A stretch of 39,955 nucleotides of DNA from an uncultured Flavobacteriaceae bacterium (GTDB lineage: Bacteria; Bacteroidota; Bacteroidia; Flavobacteriales; Flavobacteriaceae). This document shows, piece by piece, positions 16,933-25,671 of the stretch (positions within the stretch are counted from its first letter, which is position 1; each line of letters opens with the position of its first letter). A program made the position numbers and the translations under genes. Where the stretch lies: contig CAJXUB010000014.1 in NCBI GenBank assembly GCA_913061125.1, forward strand, positions 1 to 39,955, read 5' to 3'. Under the pieces are notes generated by a model, which saw nothing but the letters and a program-made list of their open reading frames with translations, was not told the DNA's origin and searched no databases.

Positions 16933-18384
16933 ATGCTAAAGCAACACTTACAATTTAAACTCTCGCAAAAGCTCTCTCCTCAACAGATTCAGTTGATGAA
17001 GCTTATCCAATTGCCAACCCAAGCTTTTGAACAACGCATTAAACAAGAAATCGAAGAAAATCCTGCCCTTGAACACGGAAAAGAGCAGGACCCCACTGAT
17101 TTTGACGACCCTTACAGTGATGAAATTAATGATAATGAACACATTGGCGCGGAGGACATCAATGTGGACGATTACCTAAGTGACGATGAAATTCCCGAAT
17201 ACAGGTTGCGTTCCAACAATTACAGCTCCGATGATGAGGACAAAAGCATCCCCTATGCCTCAGGAACTTCTTTTACGCAACAACTTACTAACCAGCTTAA
17301 TACGTTTCGATTAGAAGAGCAGGACTATTTAATTGCCAAATTTCTGATTGGCAGCATTGATGATAGCGGCTATATCAGAAGACCTCTTTTAGATATTATT
17401 GACGATTTGGCCTTCACTCAAAATATTTTTACGGATCTAGAAACAACACAAAACGTTTTAACTGTTGTCCAAGAATTAGACCCCCCAGGTGTTGGCGCCA
17501 GAGATTTGCAAGAATGTCTTTTAATTCAACTCAAACGAAAAATACAAACACCGCACACCGCTTTAGCGGTACAGATTATCGAAAAATCTTTCGAACAGTT
17601 TAGTAAAAAACACTACGATAGACTTCTCAAAAAATTCAATATTACTGAAGAGCAGCTTAAGGACGCCATGTCGGAAATTGAACGCCTTAATCCCAAACCT
17701 GGAAGCGCATTTTCAAACAACCTTCAGTCTGTGGAACATGTCGTTCCAGATTTTACCATAAAAATCGAAGAGGGTGAGCTTGAACTCACTCTAAATGGCA
17801 GAAATGCTCCCGAGCTGCACGTGTCTAAATCTTACAATGACATGCTTCAAGGCTATAAAGCAGCGAAAGACAAATCCAAAGCCCAAAAAGATGCGGTTCT
17901 TTTTATCAAACAAAAACTCGATGCTGCCAAATGGTTTATTGAAGCCATAAAACAGCGGCAACAAACCCTTTTTGTCACCATGAGCGCCATTATGCACTAC
18001 CAAAAAGACTACTTTCTATCGGGGGATGAAGAGCAACTTCGTCCAATGATTCTAAAAGATATTGCTGACGAAATTGAAATGGATGTTTCTACGGTTTCTC
18101 GGGTGGCCAATAGCAAATATGTCAATACCCCTTATGGCACAAAACTTATTAAAGAATTTTTTAGCGAATCCATGACCAACGATCAGGGTGAAGAAGTTTC
18201 AACAAGAGAAATCAAAAGTATTTTAAAAACCGTAATCGCTGAAGAAGACAAGAAAAAGCCCCTTACTGACGAAAAACTGGCTAATATTCTCAAAGAAAAA
18301 GGATACCCTATCGCCCGCCGGACCGTGGCTAAATATAGAGAACAACTGGACTTCCCTGTGGCCCGTCTTCGCAAAGAAATCTAA
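16933..18384 (+). CDS. rpoN: RNA polymerase sigma-54 factor
   Basis: Sigma-54 directs core polymerase to -24/-12 promoters and needs AAA+ activators. The 483-residue product has the Gln/Leu-rich activator-interacting N-terminus (LQFKLSQKLSPQQIQLMKLIQLP). An acidic linker follows (about residues 45-115, many Asp/Glu), then the core-binding domain (LDPPGVGARDLQECLLIQL). The DNA-binding part has a helix-turn-helix (DEIEMDVSTVSRVANSKY) and the invariant RpoN box ARRTVAKYRE at residues 461-470. Its stop is one base away from the end of the converging umuD gene, with no terminator between them. No cognate activator is present in the window. Confidence 0.97.
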   Translation: MLKQHLQFKLSQKLSPQQIQLMKLIQLPTQAFEQRIKQEIEENPALEHGKEQDPTDFDDPYSDEINDNEHIGAEDINVDDYLSDDEIPEYRLRSNNYSSDDEDKSIPYASGTSFTQQLTNQLNTFRLEEQDYLIAKFLIGSIDDSGYIRRPLLDIIDDLAFTQNIFTDLETTQNVLTVVQELDPPGVGARDLQECLLIQLKRKIQTPHTALAVQIIEKSFEQFSKKHYDRLLKKFNITEEQLKDAMSEIERLNPKPGSAFSNNLQSVEHVVPDFTIKIEEGELELTLNGRNAPELHVSKSYNDMLQGYKAAKDKSKAQKDAVLFIKQKLDAAKWFIEAIKQRQQTLFVTMSAIMHYQKDYFLSGDEEQLRPMILKDIADEIEMDVSTVSRVANSKYVNTPYGTKLIKEFFSESMTNDQGEEVSTREIKSILKTVIAEEDKKKPLTDEKLANILKEKGYPIARRTVAKYREQLDFPVARLRKEI

Positions 18385-18385
18385 A

Positions 18386-18829
18386 CTACACTTTTTTAAT
18401 CACATTTGTGACTATACCCCAAATTACAAAATCATTTTCAGCTGTGATGCGTATGGGTTTATAGTTTTTATTTTCGGGTTGAAGCCAAACTTCATCATTT
18501 TGAACCTTTAAGCGTTTGACGGTAAACTCGCCATCCAAAAAGCAAACGGCAATTCTGTTGTGTGTTGGTGAAAGACTTCGGTCTATGACCAAAAGATCAT
18601 TGTCATTCAACCCGGCATCAATCATAGACTGTCCACTAACTCGTGCAAAAAAGGTAGCGTCTTTATTTTTAATCAACTCGGCGTCCAACGACAGCCGCTC
18701 TTGCTTAAAATCGTCGGCTGGGGAAGGAAATCCTGCCGAAATTCCGGTATCAAAATAAATGGCCCCTCGCTTGCTTTTTGAAGGTTCTGGAATTAAAAAG
18801 GTTAGTGCTTGATTGGCTTTTTTTGGCAT
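18386..18829 (-). CDS. umuD: UmuD-like autoproteolytic subunit of DNA polymerase V
   Basis: UmuD is cleaved in the presence of the RecA filament, and the shortened form activates UmuC for translesion synthesis. The 147-residue protein is an S24/LexA-type peptidase. The cleavage site is the Ala-Gly pair A32-G33 (TGISAGFPSPADD), the nucleophile is S68 in SGQSM, and the general base is K105 in FTVKRLK; all are intact. I chose the ATG at 18829, giving MPKKANQAL; it overlaps the end of umuC by 28 bases. The gene order umuC then umuD is reversed from the Escherichia coli umuDC order. SOS control is expected from the family but no known operator was identified. Confidence 0.93.
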   Translation of the reverse strand: MPKKANQALTFLIPEPSKSKRGAIYFDTGISAGFPSPADDFKQERLSLDAELIKNKDATFFARVSGQSMIDAGLNDNDLLVIDRSLSPTHNRIAVCFLDGEFTVKRLKVQNDEVWLQPENKNYKPIRITAENDFVIWGIVTNVIKKV

Positions 18830-20082
18830 TGAACAGTAATTATATCTTCTAAATTGGTGGTGTATTGTGGCGAGAGGTGCTCTTGACGCATCTTCCACAT
18901 TCGTGTTAAATCTTGATTGGCTAATTTAAGTTTTGGAGCGTTGTATTTTCTATTAATCCGATCCATGGCCCGCATTAGGGGTTTGTGCCGCGTGTCTTCG
19001 TGATTAAACATTTGTAACTGCCGGTTGTATGTTGGAACGACTCCCGTTAGAATTACCCCAGCTTTTTTGTAGTGAATTCCTTTTTTGTAAATGGACGCTA
19101 CGGCCTTAACGGCGCTGGTACTTAGCACCAAGCTAGAGTCGGTCGGAAACGGGATGTTCACTATGGTACTGGCTCGGTACTGTTCACTATTGGTTTTAAA
19201 GCGGTCACTGCGTAGAAAAACAATGAGCATGTGACAACTTGAGTTTTGCCGCCGCATTTTTTCGGCACAGCTGCTAGCAAAGGTGGAAATTCGTTCCTTA
19301 ATGTCGGACAGCTCTGTAAGGGTGGTTTCAAAACTTCTGGTAGTGGCAATAGCTCGCTTGTCTTTGACCTGCTCCATATCAATTTTCGAAATCCCTTCCA
19401 AGTCCTTTTTTAGCTTCCACTCCGTTATAGAAAATGTTTTCCGGACCCAAAGGTCTGGAAGTTGTACAAAGTCGTACGCTGTTTTACAATGCTTTTGAGC
19501 CAAGCGTTTGTGAAGTGCAGGGCCAATACCCCACACTTTTTCTATCGGAGTCCACTTCAGGGCTTTGATTCGTTTTTCCTCGTTGTCAATAACATACACC
19601 CCCCCTGTGTGTTTTGGGAATTTGCGCGCAATTTTATTGGCCACCTTAGACAGGGCTTTGGTGGGAGCAACACCTACACAGGTAGGGATACCGGTCCATT
19701 TCAGAACACGATTGCGGATGTTGTGTCCATGGGTGTTGAAGTCATAGTTTTCAAATCCTTTAAACCGTAAAAAGGCCTCGTCGATGCTGTATACTTCGAT
19801 GTCAGGAGTAAACTGACCTAAAATACGCATGACGCGGCTGCTCATATCGCCATAAAGAGGGTAATTGGACGAAAACACTTGAACGTTATGCGTCTTAAAA
19901 AACGATTGGTATTTAAACGCGGGGGCGCCCATGGGCAAGCCCAAAGCTTTAACCTCATCACTACGCGCAATGACACAGCCGTCGTTATTGGATAAAATAG
20001 CCACAGGTTTCCCCTGCAAATTGGGATTAAATACCCGCTCACAAGAGGCATAAAAGTTGTTACAATCGACTAGCGCAAACAT
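18802..20082 (-). CDS. umuC: Y-family DNA polymerase V catalytic subunit UmuC
   Basis: UmuC is the error-prone polymerase that copies past DNA lesions. The 426-residue protein starts with the Y-family catalytic motif FALVDCNNFYASCERVF, in which the Asp binds metal. It contains SIDEAFLRF (second acidic metal site), the palm/thumb helix-hairpin-helix (IEKVWGIGPALHKRLA) and the little-finger region. A C-terminal DUF4113 segment (NRKYNAPKLKLANQDLTRMW) distinguishes UmuC from DinB. It is the first gene of a two-gene unit with umuD. A near-consensus promoter lies directly upstream. Confidence 0.96.
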   Translation of the reverse strand: MFALVDCNNFYASCERVFNPNLQGKPVAILSNNDGCVIARSDEVKALGLPMGAPAFKYQSFFKTHNVQVFSSNYPLYGDMSSRVMRILGQFTPDIEVYSIDEAFLRFKGFENYDFNTHGHNIRNRVLKWTGIPTCVGVAPTKALSKVANKIARKFPKHTGGVYVIDNEEKRIKALKWTPIEKVWGIGPALHKRLAQKHCKTAYDFVQLPDLWVRKTFSITEWKLKKDLEGISKIDMEQVKDKRAIATTRSFETTLTELSDIKERISTFASSCAEKMRRQNSSCHMLIVFLRSDRFKTNSEQYRASTIVNIPFPTDSSLVLSTSAVKAVASIYKKGIHYKKAGVILTGVVPTYNRQLQMFNHEDTRHKPLMRAMDRINRKYNAPKLKLANQDLTRMWKMRQEHLSPQYTTNLEDIITVQCQKKPIKH

Positions 20083-20086
20083 GTCC

Positions 20087-20117
20087 TAAAGGTACCGTAT
20101 TTCTGTTTTTTTTGAAA
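20087..20117 (-). promoter_or_regulatory. Possible umuCD promoter
   Basis: On the minus strand TACCTTTA (20094-20087) and TTTC (20117-20114) are each one base off consensus (TAnnTTTG and TTTG), with 19 bases between them. The -7 box ends four bases before the ATG, implying a very short or absent leader. A weak match in keeping with an inducible promoter. Confidence 0.4.
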
Positions 20118-20125
20118 GTTAAAAT

Positions 20126-20139
20126 TGTAATAAATTACA
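20126..20139. promoter_or_regulatory. Palindrome upstream of umuC, possible operator
   Basis: TGTAAT and ATTACA form a 6-bp inverted repeat around AA. After one mismatch the symmetry continues for three more A/T pairs outward. It lies just upstream of the possible umuC -33 element, in the divergent gap between umuC and the BtuB-like receptor gene. An SOS-type or other repressor site is one possibility. The AT richness makes chance occurrence plausible. Confidence 0.3.
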
Positions 20140-20216
20140 TTTTAACTCTTGTGTTTTACAATTAAACATTTAACATAATTTCTTTAAAAATGTACAGCTC
20201 AGTTTATGTATTTATA

Positions 20217-20224
20217 TACCTTTG
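20217..20224 (+). promoter_or_regulatory. -7 box TACCTTTG for the BtuB-like receptor
   Basis: TACCTTTG matches TAnnTTTG and lies 36 bases before the ATG at 20261. No convincing -33 element is visible. The 178-base divergent gap holds no recognisable riboswitch. Confidence 0.5.
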
Positions 20225-20260
20225 GGGCTTATTTAGAAACCTACTTAAAATCAAACTAAG

Positions 20261-22069
20261 ATGAAAAGAGTATTAAAAACCATTGCGCTAATCCTAGTTT
20301 TTGTAACGCAAGATGCGGTTGCACAACAGGTTCAATCTTTGGATTCAATTACAATTGAATCGGCACGGATTGATTTGCCTTTTAAGGAAAACTCTCGTAC
20401 CATTACGGTAATTACAGCGGAGGTTATTGAACAAAGTCCTGCCAATAATTTGGCCGAATTGTTACAACAAGAAGCAGGTATTGACATCCGCCGCCAAGGC
20501 ATCAATGGGATGCAATCGGACTTGTACATCCGTGGTGGAAGTTTTGATCAGACGCTTCTGCTTATAGATGGCATCAAAGTAGAAGATCCACAAACGGGAC
20601 ATCATACGCTAAATATTGCCCTACCGCTGGAGGTCATCAAGCGAATCGAAATTATTAAGGGGCCTGCAGCACGGGTGTTTGGACAAAATGCATTTACTGG
20701 GGCTATTAATATCGTCACCAAATCTAATGGCAATTTAGAAAACAACATCGGATTTCAGCTGGGGTCGTACAATCAACAGCATGTGGCTGCAACCGCTGGA
20801 AAAACACTAGGTAATACGGGGCTTATGGGGCATGTCTCTGTAAACAGTTCCGATGGATACCGCCACAATACAGATTTTAACAATCAAAATTATTTTATCA
20901 AGAGCAGTTTCAACAAAAACACAAACCCTATTGAGGTTGTTGCGACGTTTTCTGAACGAAAATTTGGTGGAAATCAATTCTATGCAATTGATGCCAAAGA
21001 ACAATATGAAGAAACACAAAGCAGTTTGGTCGGAGTTTCAACAACTTGGTACAGAGGGCGGTTAAAAATCACACCACAATTGTATTGGAAACGAAATCAA
21101 GACATGTATTTATACATTCGAAACAAACCTTCGGTGTACAGAAACATGCATATTTCCAACAAGATTGGAGGACAAATAAATGCTTCATTGGATTCGAATT
21201 TAGGGGTAACAGGCTTCGGTATTGATGTTGCTAAAGTTGATATGAACAGTAACCGACTTGGCGATCGCCACCGGTGGGTCGGAAATTTTTTCCTCGAACA
21301 CCGATTTTCATTTTTGGATAACCGATTGGATGTAACGCCAGGAGTGGCAGTCAATTATTTTTCTGAATTTGATTTCAATGCGTTTCCTGGAATTGATTTG
21401 GGCTACACCATCAGTGACAAATTTAGGGCCTATGCCAATGCTGGATACACCTACCGTGTTCCAACCTACAACGACCTGTATTATGTGGGTAGTAAAGACG
21501 TTGGGAATGAAAATCTAGTTCCAGAAAAAGCCATTTCTGAAGAAATAGGTTTAAAATATTTTGGAAAACAATGGACCGCTTCCATTGCTTTTTTCAATCG
21601 AGATTCGGACAATTTAATTGATTACACCAAAGATAATGAAGACGACAAGTGGCAATCCAATAATTTAAAGCGAATGGTTTCTAATGGCGTCGAATTTCAG
21701 TTTTCAGGCCCCTTTAAAGTAGGTGCATTTGATCAGTTTTTTAATCTAGGTTACACCTATTTAAATGAAGATTTAAAAGCAGTTCGTGCCAATTTTTCAA
21801 AGTATATTATCAACTCGCTAAAACACCATTTAACCGTCAATTTACGAACGCAATTCATCAAAAATCTAACCCAAAGCATTGTGTATAAATTTGCCGATCG
21901 TGCCGCTGGTGACAGCTACAGTGTGGTGGACGCACAGCTCAAACTCAACCTCAATGCCGTGGAGCTGACACTCACTGGAAATAATATTTTCAATACCGCG
22001 TACGTAGAAACAGGAATCGTTCCGATGCCTAAAGGCAATGTTCTTTTTGGGCTTCGGGCTTTTTTCTAG
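20261..22069 (+). CDS. TonB-dependent receptor, BtuB-like
   Basis: TonB-dependent receptors import scarce nutrients across the outer membrane using energy from TonB-ExbBD. The 602-residue protein has a signal peptide (MKRVLKTIALILVFVTQDAVAQ). A plug domain follows (about residues 40-155): ITVITAEVIEQSPANNLAELLQ, DLYIRGGSFDQTLLLIDGIKV, IEIIKGPAARVFGQNAFTGAINIVTK. The rest is a 22-strand-type barrel ending in a terminal aromatic (LFGLRAFF). Size and plug sequence are BtuB/vitamin-receptor-like, but the substrate cannot be assigned: no B12 transport genes and no cobalamin riboswitch are adjacent. It converges on recX with a 3-base gap. Confidence 0.9.
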   Translation: MKRVLKTIALILVFVTQDAVAQQVQSLDSITIESARIDLPFKENSRTITVITAEVIEQSPANNLAELLQQEAGIDIRRQGINGMQSDLYIRGGSFDQTLLLIDGIKVEDPQTGHHTLNIALPLEVIKRIEIIKGPAARVFGQNAFTGAINIVTKSNGNLENNIGFQLGSYNQQHVAATAGKTLGNTGLMGHVSVNSSDGYRHNTDFNNQNYFIKSSFNKNTNPIEVVATFSERKFGGNQFYAIDAKEQYEETQSSLVGVSTTWYRGRLKITPQLYWKRNQDMYLYIRNKPSVYRNMHISNKIGGQINASLDSNLGVTGFGIDVAKVDMNSNRLGDRHRWVGNFFLEHRFSFLDNRLDVTPGVAVNYFSEFDFNAFPGIDLGYTISDKFRAYANAGYTYRVPTYNDLYYVGSKDVGNENLVPEKAISEEIGLKYFGKQWTASIAFFNRDSDNLIDYTKDNEDDKWQSNNLKRMVSNGVEFQFSGPFKVGAFDQFFNLGYTYLNEDLKAVRANFSKYIINSLKHHLTVNLRTQFIKNLTQSIVYKFADRAAGDSYSVVDAQLKLNLNAVELTLTGNNIFNTAYVETGIVPMPKGNVLFGLRAFF

Positions 22070-22072
22070 ATT

Positions 22073-22549
22073 TTATTGAAATAACTGATTGACTTTATCA
22101 TAAATCAAATGGGATTCCCACCCACGGTAAGTGAGATAGTCAATCAGTTTTTTCTTTTTCTTATTTTTAGAGGGCCCAACTAGTGTTTCTGCTTTTCGGG
22201 CGGCTAACGACTCAAAGGTTTTAATGTAATCCTCCTCCGAGATTTGATGCAATGATTTGCGGATTAAGTAGGGGGATATGCGCCGTTTTTTAAGTTCTGA
22301 TCCCAGCCGAATTCTGCCCCATTTTTTGATTCTAAATTTGCCTCGAACAAAGGCCATCGCAAACCGTTCTTCATTTAAATAATCTTGCTGAATAAGAGCG
22401 ATTATAATTTGTTTTGAAGCTTGAGAAACCATCCCCATGGATTTGAGTTTTTGTTCCACTTCCATATGGCAGCGGTCCTGATAAGAGCAATACTTTTGAA
22501 GTTTTGCAAGTGCATCGTCTAAGGTATAGGACTTGTGTTTTGAATACAT
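22073..22549 (-). CDS. recX: RecX regulatory protein
   Basis: RecX binds and caps RecA filaments, limiting recombinase activity. The 158-residue product is helical, basic and of normal family length, with the tandem three-helix pattern: YTLDDALAKLQKYCSYQDRCHMEVEQKL, then the core DYLNEERFAMAFVRGKFRIKKWGRIRL, and the closing repeat ending YLTYRGWESHLIYDKVNQLF. The ATG at 22549 overlaps the TonB receptor stop by one base (TGATG), so it is translationally coupled and is the last gene of the porZ-recO-receptor-recX series. recA is not in the window. Confidence 0.92.
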   Translation of the reverse strand: MYSKHKSYTLDDALAKLQKYCSYQDRCHMEVEQKLKSMGMVSQASKQIIIALIQQDYLNEERFAMAFVRGKFRIKKWGRIRLGSELKKRRISPYLIRKSLHQISEEDYIKTFESLAARKAETLVGPSKNKKKKKLIDYLTYRGWESHLIYDKVNQLFQ

Positions 22550-24951
22550 CAATTGTTGTATGTAATGGCCAAAATGATATTTCTTCCAGGACCGCTGATT
22601 CCAGAGGCGTATGGCCGATATCCTTCGTCAGAAATGTTTTCGATCGCTCCAACCAAAGACAGGGTCTTGCTAAGCTGATATTGAGTTCTCACATTAAACG
22701 TTAGCCAAGAGGGGGCATGGGGGTTTCCAAACTCGTCTGTGGCGAACAAATGAGGTGAAAGTTCTGGAGAAATCTGTTCTGCCGACATCCCAAAATTGTA
22801 ATCAATAAAACCATCAACCATAATTTTATTTCGTTTCCATATAAGATGAGCATTCCCAAAAGCAGGCGCAACATGACGAACTGGAACCTCAGAGGCGTTA
22901 ACGGTTTTTTGGGTGCCACGGGTGACAGTAAATTGTGAGGTAAGAGTCAAATCTTTAGTGAATTGGGTTTTAAGCCCAGCTTCAAACCCATAGATGGTCG
23001 CACTGGAGGTATTCTGAACGGCTTGTATGGTACTCAACTCACCGTCGTACACTATTTCTGTTTGACCGTCTAGGTTAAAGCTGTCACGAATCATCGCTTT
23101 ATCCAAATGGGTATAAAATGTTGAAAAATCTAACAACACCGAATTATCAAAATTAACTGTAAGCCCCAGTTCGCCGCCATAGGCATATTCCGGTTCCAAT
23201 TGTTCGTTGGGAACCACCAGCATTCCTGGCTGAGAGTCAAAGACTTTTCCGATATCGTCAATATTAGGAGCTCGAAAAGCTGAAGTGGCGTTCAATTTCC
23301 ACAAAAACGTATTGTTTTGTTGCCACGTCAAACCGGCAGTTGCGGTTAGAGCACTCGTATCTAAACTGGCACTCAAAAAGGGATAATCGAAGAAAGAACT
23401 GTTGGAACTTAAATCGGCATAAATTGACACCAAATTGTAACGCACTCCAGATTGTAATGTGAGTTTCGAGTTGGGTTTATATTTCAATCTAGTGTATGCC
23501 GCAAGACTTGCCCACTGTGCCCCATTCGGATAGCGTGAAGGCACATCGTCCGTAGAATTATTTTGTAGATTTATAGAAATTCCTTTGGACGTTATGCGAT
23601 TAAAGATATACTCTGTCCCGTAAGCAATATTTGCTTTTTCTGATATTGACTTTTCAAAATCTAAATTAAAAGACAAGGCATCAACATCCTCTGACCCAAT
23701 CCTTCTGTGTGGGCTGTTAAATTTTCGGCTCTTTCTACTTTCTCCAAAGCGTTGGTACGCTAGGGTTGAAATCACTTTGTCGTACAAATTGGAATTGCTG
23801 CTTAATTTGGTCAATTGCAAATTCGCTAAAAACCAATTTTGTGGGCCATAATTCCATTCTGCATACTTGGGTAAATTGTCGGAATCAAGAATAAGTAATC
23901 GGTCGTATCTTGCATAATCGGATGTGGTAGAATAATGAAGCCCTAGATCGAAAGTAAGCCGCTCGGAGGGTTTAAACAAGACTTTTTGTGCCGCATGAAA
24001 CTGATTAAAATGAGTGAATTTTTGTACCCTGGGAGTGTGGTTTGGCATCACCATATCTACTCCATTGCGTTGTCCCACATAGAACGGCGTCAAATAAGTC
24101 TCGATATCGGTCTGTCCCATTTTCAAATCTCCAAAGTTTGAAAAACTCATGCTGCTGTGAAACCCCCATTCTTGCAATCCAATATTGAGTCCAACATGCG
24201 CTGTTTTTTCATTGTTGGCACTAGAGTATCTAACGGTACTTTTGGTTTTAACAAGCGGTGTTTTATCTGTTGAAAGCTTGGGTGTGGTGGTGTAAAAATT
24301 CATCACACCACCGATGGCGTCACTGCCATAAATGACAGAACCTGCCCCCAATATCACTTCTGTATTTTGAACATTAAAAGGGTTGATGGATATCACGTTT
24401 TGAACATTTCCACCTCTAAAAATAGAATTGTTTAACCGCACCCCATCAACCGTAATAAGTACTCGATTTGTGGAAAACCCTCGAATCATGGGACTTCCGC
24501 CTCCCAATTGGCTTTTCTGAATAAAAACTTGCCCACTTTGGCCCAACATATCAGCCGATGTTTGTGGTGCCGAGAGTTCTATGGCCTTTGCGTCAAGACT
24601 TATAATTTTTTGAGGAACTTCCTTTCGGTTCTGTTCAAATTTTGAAGCTGAAATGACGACCTCTTTTAAATCTAATGATTTGGGGGTTAAAAAAATGGTG
24701 TCACCCAGTTTAGACTTTAGGACCACTTCTTTGTGGAATGCTAAATGTTGAAAATAGACTTTCTCAAAACTTTGAAACTTTGAGATGGAAATTTGACCGT
24801 CAAAATTGGAGATGTTGGTTTTGGTTTTAAATAAATTAAAAACCGCTACACCTGTAACAGGTTCCGCACTGGTTTTATCTACAACCACGATTTTCTGAGC
24901 AGATACTTGCCAGAACAAAACGCTTAATATCCAGATAAAAAAATGCTTCAT
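22549..24951 (-). CDS. TonB-dependent receptor with N-terminal CarboxypepD_reg-like domain
   Basis: The 800-residue outer-membrane receptor has a signal peptide (MKHFFIWILSVLFWQVSAQ). A small beta-sandwich domain (about residues 20-90, the CarboxypepD_reg-like extension common in Bacteroidota) follows. The plug domain (about 105-225) reads SADMLGQSGQVFIQKSQLGG, MIRGFSTNRVLITVDGVRLN, VILGAGSVIYGSDAIGGVM. A barrel completes the protein. The GGGSPMIRGF...GVRLNN...RGG stretch resembles hemoglobin/heme-type receptors, but the substrate is not certain. The ATG follows directly on the recO stop (TAA-ATG) and the stop overlaps the recX start, so the receptor is embedded in a unit with two DNA-repair genes. 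Confidence 0.92.
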   Translation of the reverse strand: MKHFFIWILSVLFWQVSAQKIVVVDKTSAEPVTGVAVFNLFKTKTNISNFDGQISISKFQSFEKVYFQHLAFHKEVVLKSKLGDTIFLTPKSLDLKEVVISASKFEQNRKEVPQKIISLDAKAIELSAPQTSADMLGQSGQVFIQKSQLGGGSPMIRGFSTNRVLITVDGVRLNNSIFRGGNVQNVISINPFNVQNTEVILGAGSVIYGSDAIGGVMNFYTTTPKLSTDKTPLVKTKSTVRYSSANNEKTAHVGLNIGLQEWGFHSSMSFSNFGDLKMGQTDIETYLTPFYVGQRNGVDMVMPNHTPRVQKFTHFNQFHAAQKVLFKPSERLTFDLGLHYSTTSDYARYDRLLILDSDNLPKYAEWNYGPQNWFLANLQLTKLSSNSNLYDKVISTLAYQRFGESRKSRKFNSPHRRIGSEDVDALSFNLDFEKSISEKANIAYGTEYIFNRITSKGISINLQNNSTDDVPSRYPNGAQWASLAAYTRLKYKPNSKLTLQSGVRYNLVSIYADLSSNSSFFDYPFLSASLDTSALTATAGLTWQQNNTFLWKLNATSAFRAPNIDDIGKVFDSQPGMLVVPNEQLEPEYAYGGELGLTVNFDNSVLLDFSTFYTHLDKAMIRDSFNLDGQTEIVYDGELSTIQAVQNTSSATIYGFEAGLKTQFTKDLTLTSQFTVTRGTQKTVNASEVPVRHVAPAFGNAHLIWKRNKIMVDGFIDYNFGMSAEQISPELSPHLFATDEFGNPHAPSWLTFNVRTQYQLSKTLSLVGAIENISDEGYRPYASGISGPGRNIILAITYNN

Positions 24952-25671
24952 TTAGCTAAAAACTTGATTCAATACAACAAGGGATTTTGGAGGTTTGAAG
25001 CCTTGCAAATGTAATTTAAAATACAATAATATCATATCGAGTAACTCCCGTCTTTGGGTGGGATGTATTGATTTGTCATACTCAGTATCAAATTTCGTTC
25101 CTAATATTGATTTGAATAAAAATAATTTATCCCCCGAAATGGTGTACGGGCCCCCTGGGGTAGCTTGATACGCCCCGCCTTCCAAATCAAAAAAAGGAAA
25201 ATGATCATTGGATTCCTCTGGTGAAAACCCCAAAAACCGGGTAAGACCCATCAAAAACTTGTGGTGAAATGTAACATCGGATGGGACGGTGTCAAACCAT
25301 ATCAGTGCGGTTTCTAAATATTTAAATAAAACGAAATTTGGCTCTTCCTCTTTAAATACCATATTCAAAATTTCGGCCAGAAAGAGGACTACTGTTGACT
25401 TAAGTACCGTTGTGTGCATGGTTTTAAAGTGATATTCTGCCCCTATGGTTTTAAAAAATTGCACCCCTCGGCTGGGCTTAAAGTCGTATTGAATTTGTAA
25501 GATGGACAGGGGTTGAAAATAGGCCGGTTTTAGCTTCCCTTTTTTTGAGGTTAAAGTACCTTTAACCATAAAACTTACTATACCGTGAGCTTCAGTGTAA
25601 CACTTAACAATAAGGTCGTTGTCCTTATATTTTATTTTGGAAATTACAATAGCTTTGGTGGACACAATCAT
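24952..25671 (-). CDS. recO: DNA repair protein RecO
   Basis: RecO, with RecR, loads RecA onto SSB-coated single-stranded DNA at gaps. The 239-residue product shows the N-terminal OB-fold (IVSTKAIVISKIKYKDNDLIVKCYTEAHGIVSFMVKG) and the helical C-terminal part (LTRFLGFSPEESND and QRRELLDMILLYFKLHLQGFKPPKSL) typical of the family. The four zinc cysteines found in some RecO proteins are absent, as often in this phylum. The start overlaps the porZ stop (ATGA), so it is translationally coupled to porZ. Confidence 0.94.
   Translation of the reverse strand: MIVSTKAIVISKIKYKDNDLIVKCYTEAHGIVSFMVKGTLTSKKGKLKPAYFQPLSILQIQYDFKPSRGVQFFKTIGAEYHFKTMHTTVLKSTVVLFLAEILNMVFKEEEPNFVLFKYLETALIWFDTVPSDVTFHHKFLMGLTRFLGFSPEESNDHFPFFDLEGGAYQATPGGPYTISGDKLFLFKSILGTKFDTEYDKSIHPTQRRELLDMILLYFKLHLQGFKPPKSLVVLNQVFS

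Noticed and set aside
18386-20082. umuC-umuD as part of a mobile or prophage segment
   Set aside because: No integrase, transposase, tRNA target, repeat or composition shift is visible; flanking genes are core and the genes fit the neighbours' base use.
20083-20260. A cobalamin riboswitch upstream of the BtuB-like receptor
   Set aside because: The divergent gap is only 178 bases, lacks the B12-box-like conserved core I would expect, and holds mainly an AT-rich palindrome and a -7 box.
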